Part shown: piece after piece, positions 58,031 through 64,000 of the stretch
Layout of the letters: each line of letters starts with the position of its first letter
Position numbering within the stretch: position 1 is the first letter of the stretch
Source of the DNA: Otatea glauca
Lineage: Eukaryota > Streptophyta > Magnoliopsida > Poales > Poaceae
Direction: 5' to 3'
Assembly: GCA_036346275.1 (NCBI GenBank)
Contig: CM070711.1
Location: 45,447,435 to 45,511,434 of the forward strand
Length of the DNA stretch: 64,000 nucleotides
Notes under the pieces: model-generated
The model's database searches: none
What the model was told of the DNA's origin: nothing
What the model saw: only the letters and a program-made list of their open reading frames with translations
Translations under genes and position numbers: made by a program

Positions 58031-58890
58031 CGGTGCTCAAATCTTTTCAAAAATTGATTTAAGACATGGGTACTATCAATTGAAGATCGGACGGAAGATA
58101 TTCCTAAAACCGCTTTTACCACTCGTCGGTCTATATGAATATACCGTGATGTCTTTCGGACTTACAAATGCTCCTGCTAATTTTATGTGCCTCATGAATA
58201 AAGTTTTCATGGAGTATTTAGATAAGTTCGTAGTGGTATTCATTGATGATATTCTCGTCTATTCCAAATCCGAAGAAGATCATGCGCATCATTTGCGCAT
58301 GGTTCTTGAAAAGCTTCGAGCATAAGCTTTATGCCAAGTTAGAAGTGCGAATTTTGGCTAAAAGAAGTTGCTTTCCTAGGTCATATTCTTTCGAAGGTGG
58401 TATTTCGTTGATCGATAAAGTCAAAGCTGTTTTAGACCGAAGCCCCTCGATCTGTTAGAAAATTGAAGTTTTCGGTCTAGCGGGATATTATCGCCGCTTT
58501 ATCGAGAACTTCTCTAAAATCGCTCGTCCTTTGACCCAGCTTCTCAAGAAAGAAAAGAAGTTTGAATGGACACCTGAATGCGAAGGAAGTTTTCAGGAAT
58601 TAAAGAAAAGGCTAACAACAGCCCCTGTGCTAGTGTTACCCGATGTCCATAAAAGCTTTGATGTTTATTGTGATGCTTCTAAGAATGGGCTTGGGTGTGT
58701 GCTTATGCAAGAAGGAAAAGTCGTAGCTTCGCCTCCGTCGATGCGACCTCATGAGCTCAATTATCCGACTCATGATACGGAACTAGTCATGAGTGCAGTG
58801 CGCTCTAAAAATTTGGCGTCATTACGATTGGAAACAAATGCGGTGTATTCACGGATCATAAAGTCCAAATATTTCTTCACCGACTGATCT
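57969..58890 (+). pseudogene. RT catalytic core and RNase H of A'
   Basis: The overlapping frame continues RT: GAQIFSKIDLRHGYYQLKI, YTVMSFGLTNAPANFMCLMN, and the catalytic FVVVFIDDILVYSKSEEDH (the DD is intact, 58237-58251). The connection domain follows with EVFGLAGYYRRFIENF-like sequence near 58465 and PLTQLLKKEKKFEW at 58528. RNase H has FDVYCDASKNGLGCVLMQ (first catalytic Asp) and RPHELNYPTHDTEL near 58745, where the Glu is present but the following segment is shifted. Three or more frame changes occur. Confidence 0.9.
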
Positions 58891-59270
58891 AAATTTAAGA
58901 CAACGAAGATGGCTAGAGTTGATAAAAGACTACGACCTTAGCATTCAATACCATCTGGTAAAGCCAATGTCGTAGCGGATGCTCTAAGTCAAAAGCTTCA
59001 TTGTCTTTCTGTTTCATCTTTGACCGATCAATTCGATCCGTAAAAGATTTCCAAAACTTAATTTGGGAGTTGTCGAAAAAGGTTATTTGGCGCCCTAGTG
59101 GTGCAACCAACCCTTAAGTCCCAGTTAAATGCTTTCGACTCAAAGATGAAGCAATTATCAAAATCCGTGAAGAGTTGAAGGAAAGGAATCCAAATTCCGT
59201 GAAAGTTCGGATGAAGTGCTTATGTTAGAAAATCGAATATATGTTCTGATGATCCGGAATTAAAGAGTTA
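58891..59270 (+). pseudogene. RNase H to integrase linker of A', decayed
   Basis: Fragments such as VKDYDLSIQYHLVKPMS (near 58925) and VVADALSQKLH can be followed in alternating frames; they match the usual end of gypsy RNase H. No separate protein. Confidence 0.6.
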
Positions 59271-60050
59271 ATTCTCAAAGAAGCCCATGAGTCTCCCTCT
59301 CAATTCACCTGGAAGTACAAAGATGTATCAAGATCTCAGGCAGGGAATATTGGTGGCCGGTTTGAAAAAGGACATCGCTGCATATGTCGCAATGTCGTGA
59401 TGTATGCCAACGTGTCAAAGCCGAACATCAACGTCAGACTTTTTGCGACCTTTGAAGATACGAGTGGAAATGGGAAGACATCGACATGGATTTTATTCTT
59501 GGTTTGCCAAGAACCAGGAAAGGGCATGATTCCATTTGGGTAATCGTTGATCGTCTGACTAAAGTGGCTCACTTTATTCCGGTCAAGACTACTCATTCTG
59601 GAGATAAGCTTGCCGAGTTGTATCTGGAGAGTGTTGTCCGTCTTCATGGCGCATCAAGACAATTGTTTACCGAGGTTCCCGGTTTACTTTCGTTTACGGG
59701 AAAGTTTGCACCATCTTACGGGTACTAAGTTGAATTTGATGATGACTTATCATCCTCAGACAGATGGACAAACGGAAAGGACCAATCAAATTTTGGAAGA
59801 CATGTTAAGAGCCTGTGTGCTGTCATACGGCTCTAATTGGGAGAAAAGTTTGGCCTTCGCCGAATTCTCTTATAATAACGATTTCAATCTAGTGCGCAAA
59901 TGTCGCCTTTTGAAGCGCTGTATGGAAGGAAATGTCGAACCCTCTTTTTCAGTCCGAAGTTGGAGAAAGAAAATTCTTGGCCCGGATCTTATTCAAGAAG
60001 CTCAAGAGCAAGTGGACATGATCGAAGCCGACTAAAAGAGGCTCGATCTC
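59271..60050 (+). pseudogene. integrase of A', frameshifted
   Basis: Integrase inserts the cDNA into the genome. Landmarks: the zinc-binding start EAHESPLSIHPGSTKMYQDL and a RCDVCQRVKAEHQ-like half near 59395; the core MDFILGLPRTRKGHDSIWV (first catalytic Asp) and IVDRLTKVAHFIPVKT at 59486; AELYLESVVRLHG, after which the second Asp (VSDRG) is lost in a damaged stretch; and MMTYHPQTDGQTERTNQIL, EDMLRACVLSYGSNWEKSLA and FAEFSYNN. PDLIQEAQEQV leads out of the core. Frames change at about 59650 and 59900. Confidence 0.9.
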
Positions 60051-60525
60051 GTCGAAGAAGATTCTGTACGCCGACAATCGTAAATCGTGAACTCGATTTG
60101 AAGTTAGTGACCATGTCTATCTCAAAGTCTCGCCTCTTCGTGGAATTCGTCGATTTCAAATCCGTGGGAAGTTGGCTCCTCGATTCATTGGACCGTTTGG
60201 ATCATTGGAAAGATGGGTGAGATGGCATATCGATTAAATTGCCACCTCAACTATCGACATTCACAACGTCTTCCATGTATCTCGGCTTAAGAAATGCCTT
60301 CGTGTTCCCTCGACCTCGCGATTTGGAAGGGATAGATCTTGACAGATTTATCTTATCGAGCATCCGGTTCGTATTTTGGAAGAAGCGAACGCCAAACAAG
60401 AAACAAGACCATCAAGATGTTGAAGGTGCAATGGAGCAATCATACTGAAGACGAAGCTACATGGGAAAGAGAAGATCATCTTCGACAAGAGTTCCCGATT
60501 TCTTCTAGTCATCTCCAAATCTAGG
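60051..60525 (+). pseudogene. C-terminal linker and chromodomain of A'
   Basis: After the integrase core, a GDHVYLKVSPLRG-type segment (near 60115), a KLAPRFIGPF-like segment and an IHNVFHVSRLKK-like segment near 60260 are readable across frames. The end reads TRNKTIKMLKVQWSNHTEDE then ATWEREDHLRQEFP (60389-60500), a chromodomain with the aromatic W of VQW and the TWE motif. Chromodomains guide insertion toward particular chromatin. Confidence 0.85.
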
Positions 60526-60553
60526 GACGAGATTTTTGTAAGTGAGTAGATCA

Positions 60554-63500
60554 TGAACACCTCAAAAATCATAAAATAAAGAAAAATGAAATAAAAATCT
60601 TTTGTGTATTATTTTCGAAATTTCTGAATTTTCTAGATTTTCTGAATATTCTTTTGGCTTTTCTTTAATGCAAGAAGGTGAAACAAAGAATATGGTAAAT
60701 AGAAAATGGTAAAAAGTAAAAATGTTAATTCAACAAAATTTACCAAAGTTTCTAAAAATATCTGAGGGCTCTCCTCAGCTTGCTTAAGTCGGTGGGTAAG
60801 CTGAATTAATAAAAATAACAATTAATCAAAGATAATCATGAGTAAATATCTCAGGGTAAAATGGTAAAACAATTTGGTAAAAATATCTGTAAGTCATCCT
60901 GACCCAAAATTTTTATCTTGCCGACATAAAAACAGTATTAACCTTCAGTAAAAATATCAAGAATTTATTAATTCATTTTATAATTTTAAAAATTCAAAAA
61001 CAGTGAATAAATAATTTGGAAAACAGAAATGTCAGAATTTATAAAATTTAAATAATAATAATTCAAGTATGTAATTTTTACATAATCTGTATAATATCAT
61101 TTAAAACTACCATAAAAAGTTTTGTAAAATAATCCCTTCATTTAAATCGCAAATTAAAAGAAAAACCGAATGGGCAATGCAAAGAACTGTTGCAATGTCA
61201 GAATTTTATAAAATCTTCATGCATCATAAAATATCGAAAATTTTTAGGAGGCTGGTAATATCCTTGCCGACCTATGGTAAAAATCTTATAAAATTTCACG
61301 TCGTTTTGACCATCAAAATCCGCGTTCTAATCCCGTTCGGTCGTGAGCCTTCGCAGAGTTCTTTTTTGTTTCAGCGACATGTGGGCCCGGCTGTCACGAG
61401 CCAACTCAGCCGACAGCCACTGCCATCTGGCCCCGCGTGTCAGCCTCCCAGCCGCGTTCTTCTCCCCTCTCCGCTCTCTCGCGCAGAGCGCCGCCTCTCG
61501 GTTCTTCGCGCGCCCGCGCTAAACCGCCTTTGAGCCCATATAAAAACCCTCCTCGCGTCGCCGCCGACCCAGCTTGCTCCCGGTGCAACCCATTCCGCGC
61601 TGCTATTGTCATCTTCGCAATTTGGCAAAACCGCAAAGAGGGCAAAACACCGTATCTTCCTCGATCCATTCCAACCCAATTCCTTCGACCAAGCACCCTA
61701 GCACCTCCAGAACCCATCCCAAGCTCCGGTAGAAACCCTTTCTTCCCGGCGAGCTTCTCGCGCGTGTTTTCTTCCGCCGCCACAGCGCGCACGGTGAGAG
61801 CCTTCCTCCTTCATTCATTCTTCAGCGATTGATAAAGTGGTTCCTTGAGTCGCGCAGTGCTCATCCGAGTGAAAATGAAGCGGTTAGCTCTAGTTTTGCA
61901 TCGCCGCTCGCCATTGCCGCCGCCGCCCTCGCCGGTGGCATGCCGCTGAGAGCCCTCGAGCCACCGCGCCGCCACCAAAGTGTGCGCGACGGATGCCTCG
62001 AACTCGGAGTGGAACCCATTCCACCGGAGGCTCGCTCGCCGTCCGCGAACTCCGCCGAGCCGCCGCCGCCGCCGGTGGAATCCGCCTTCCGGCCGCCTCG
62101 GGCCGCGCCGCGACCGTCCACAGGTTCGCGACGGATGCGCTGGCTTCGAGTGGAATCGATTCCATCGCTCCGGCTCCGGTTCGCCGCCGGCGAGCTTCGG
62201 AAGCTGGCGCCCTGCTCTGGGTCACCGCCAAGCGGGCCCAGCCTGTCGGTCTCATGCGCGAGCGTCAGTCACTGCCATGTGGGCCTCGGCTGTCAGTCGC
62301 TTGCGCATGCGTGCGTCGCTGACATGCGACCCGCTGTCGACTGTCGACCTCGCGCGGCCGTGCGGGCCAGCTAGCGGCGACAGCAGACTCGCATCATCGT
62401 GACCGATGGGCCCGACTGTCGGCGCCTCGGCAGCAGATTCGCCCGAAATGGAAGCGCGTTTTTCCGTGAAAGCGTATTTTCCATTTTCGGCGATTTCGAT
62501 TTTTAGTATTTATTCAAAACCTAGATATTCAAATAGCCATATCTTTTGAATCATTTAACCAAATTTGATGAAATAAATTTCTAAATTCATATAAAATTCA
62601 GTAGATTCAGAATATGCAAAAATATTTCAGAATTGAATTTTATTTGAATTTCGAATTTAAATTCAAAGAAAAGGTTAGAAATATGCCATTCATGAAAATT
62701 TTGCAAATAACCTCCAGATTTAGTAAAATAAATTTTATTAGAATCCTTGTAATCTCAGGAACCAGAATCTGTAAAAATACTTAGGGTGTGTTGTAAGAAA
62801 AATCTAAGTTATAAAATAAGTATAAAATAATGCAATAATGGTTTAAATAGATCAAATCTTTAAATTGCAAAAGAAAACAAATAACTCATGTAACCATTCC
62901 TGAAATTTGTGAAAACATTTTATTTGAATATTTCCATCTGATTTCTTTTTGGCTCTATTGAAATTTGGTATTTGTTATATGTTGCCATACGACGTGTAGA
63001 GCAAGCGAATCCGGTACATTCGACGACCGTGAGTTTGAAGTCGAGGATAGTCAACAAGGCAAGCAAACCTCCTTTGATCATATTGATCCCAGTTTTATAA
63101 ATGTTTTCATTAAATGTTTTATCTTGCATACTTTATTTTGTAAAGTCTGCTATATTTGAGTAATGGTAATTGTACTAGTAGACTTATAGAACTTCCTTAA
63201 TAAGTAGAAAATTGTGAACCTTGAAAACCCTAGAATAGCTTAGACAATATTTAATGTCAATCTGGTTACTCACATTTAGTGAAATGCTTAGCCAAAGCTA
63301 AATGAAGATAAAGCGAGAAATGATTAAAGACTTTGGATATGACATTTAAATGGGTATGACCATTTTTGTGGTTGGTATTTGGTTGGAAAATGAAAATAAA
63401 CTATGGTTTAGATGCGGGCAATTATTGGCAATAGCGGTTGTGCATGTCTTTGCACGTAGTGTAGGGTGGAGATTATTGCCCGTGTCGGATTAAGGACCGA

Positions 63501-64000
63501 ACTATGGGTTGTTTTAGGCCAAGAATTACCGTACAACCACAAGTCTTTGGTATGGGACAGCTCTAACTTATTAAGTTGTTTAAAACTAGCTTTGCACTTG
63601 GAAGGCGGAGTAGTACGAGTTGTTTCTTAATGAATTGCTCGACGGGACGTCCACACCGAGGTGATCATGGATTAAACGTCTACCAATATAACGGTGTATG
63701 CCATCTCGTGGGTAGTTCCATCATTTCTATGCTCGAGTTCTTACACCACGAATGGGTTATAAATCACCGTCTTTGGTGCAAAGTTAGGTTTAAATAATGT
63801 ACAGCTTATAACATGACTCTCTGCGGCACACCAAAGGCGGTGTGCAAATATCGATTGCTCAAAGAGTCGGTCATGTCTTGTGGGAAAGCTGTATACCTCT
63901 GCAGAGTGTAAAACTAATCGATTAGCCGCGTCCGCGGTCATGGACACTTGGTAAAGTCATCACATAGTTAGCAGTTTTGCTTATTTTCATAAAAAGTGGT
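60554..64000 (+). repeat. 3' LTR of A', runs off the window
   Basis: It starts TGAACACCTC (the solo copy has TGTAACAGCCTC) after GGGACGAGATTTTTG, the phrase that also precedes the PPT of B; the G-run itself is not seen here. The last base corresponds to about 15271 of the solo LTR, so ~615 bp lie outside. The GC-rich core (61370-62480) differs from the solo copy mainly by small indels at C/G sites. Confidence 0.95.
61539..61546 (+). promoter_or_regulatory. TATA box of the 3' LTR of A'
   Basis: TATAAAAA in the context GAGCCCATATAAAAACCC, equivalent to 12814-12820 in the solo LTR. Confidence 0.6.

Larger units (their letters stand above)
53862..64000 (+). mobile_element. chromodomain Ty3/gypsy element A' (near full length)
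   Basis: Order: partial 5' LTR, primer-binding site, leader, extra ORF remnant, gag, protease, RT/RNase H, integrase, chromodomain and 3' LTR. The protease-RT-RNase H-integrase order is gypsy-type, and the C-terminal chromodomain with long LTRs suggests the Tekay/Del branch of chromoviruses. Frames are broken in many places, mostly by 1-3 base indels. Confidence 0.9.

Overview
This window is repeat-dense plant nuclear DNA, almost certainly from a grass (Poaceae). It holds CACTA (En/Spm) transposons with TNP2 and Transposase_24-type genes, a Stowaway MITE, Ty1/copia and chromodomain Ty3/gypsy retrotransposons, and very long LTRs with GC-rich centres. I see no intact host protein gene, rRNA, tRNA or CRISPR array. 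A 100-base run of N (53762-53861) marks an assembly gap. The species cannot be named from the sequence.

Layout. 1-5820: end of an LTR (family D, 1-1066), tandem large hairpins ending in a CACTA-type terminus (2143), a fold-back MITE with a (TA)n loop, remains of a minus-strand CACTA second gene, and a second fold-back MITE. 5821-17698: an LTR fragment split by a complete 4.5 kb non-autonomous CACTA (6516-11015, 3-bp TSD TTC) that carries an exon of the actin-related protein ARP3. Next comes a minus-strand TNP2 transposase pseudogene cut in two by a 4,070-bp solo LTR (11816-15885, TSD GGTTG); its CACTA 5' terminus is at 17698. 17699-32983: a second D-type LTR fragment into which a complete 14.9 kb retrotransposon (element B, minus strand, 18036-32978, TSD GTATA) inserted. 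B has 5.3 kb LTRs and only a zinc-knuckle protein inside, with no pol.

33768-34073 is a Stowaway MITE. 35293-53473 can be read as one minus-strand copia element (H) broken by insertions: a 5.1 kb solo LTR (family C, 39126-44270), then a CACTA 5' end and a 5'-truncated gypsy element F (about 44346-51920), whose 3' LTR is itself interrupted by another insertion (about 47703-49730). Gag pieces of H lie on both sides of each break. After the gap, 53862-64000+ is a chromodomain gypsy element (A', plus strand): partial 5' LTR, iMet-type PBS, an intron-like leader, an extra ORF remnant, gag, protease, RT/RNase H, integrase, chromodomain, and a 3' LTR that runs off the window. Its LTR is the same family as the solo LTR at 11816-15885.

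How the parts relate. LTR families A, B, C and D are clearly related. They share a conserved block around CTCTGCAGAG and an exon-like 3' segment ending in an acidic peptide. A' has a full set of retroviral-type domains and could in principle have supplied proteins to pol-less relatives such as B; that is inference. Most differences between copies of the same LTR are 1-3 base indels next to C/G-rich sites, while AT-only stretches are almost identical. Many of the frameshifts in the A' genes may therefore be sequencing or assembly error rather than true decay.
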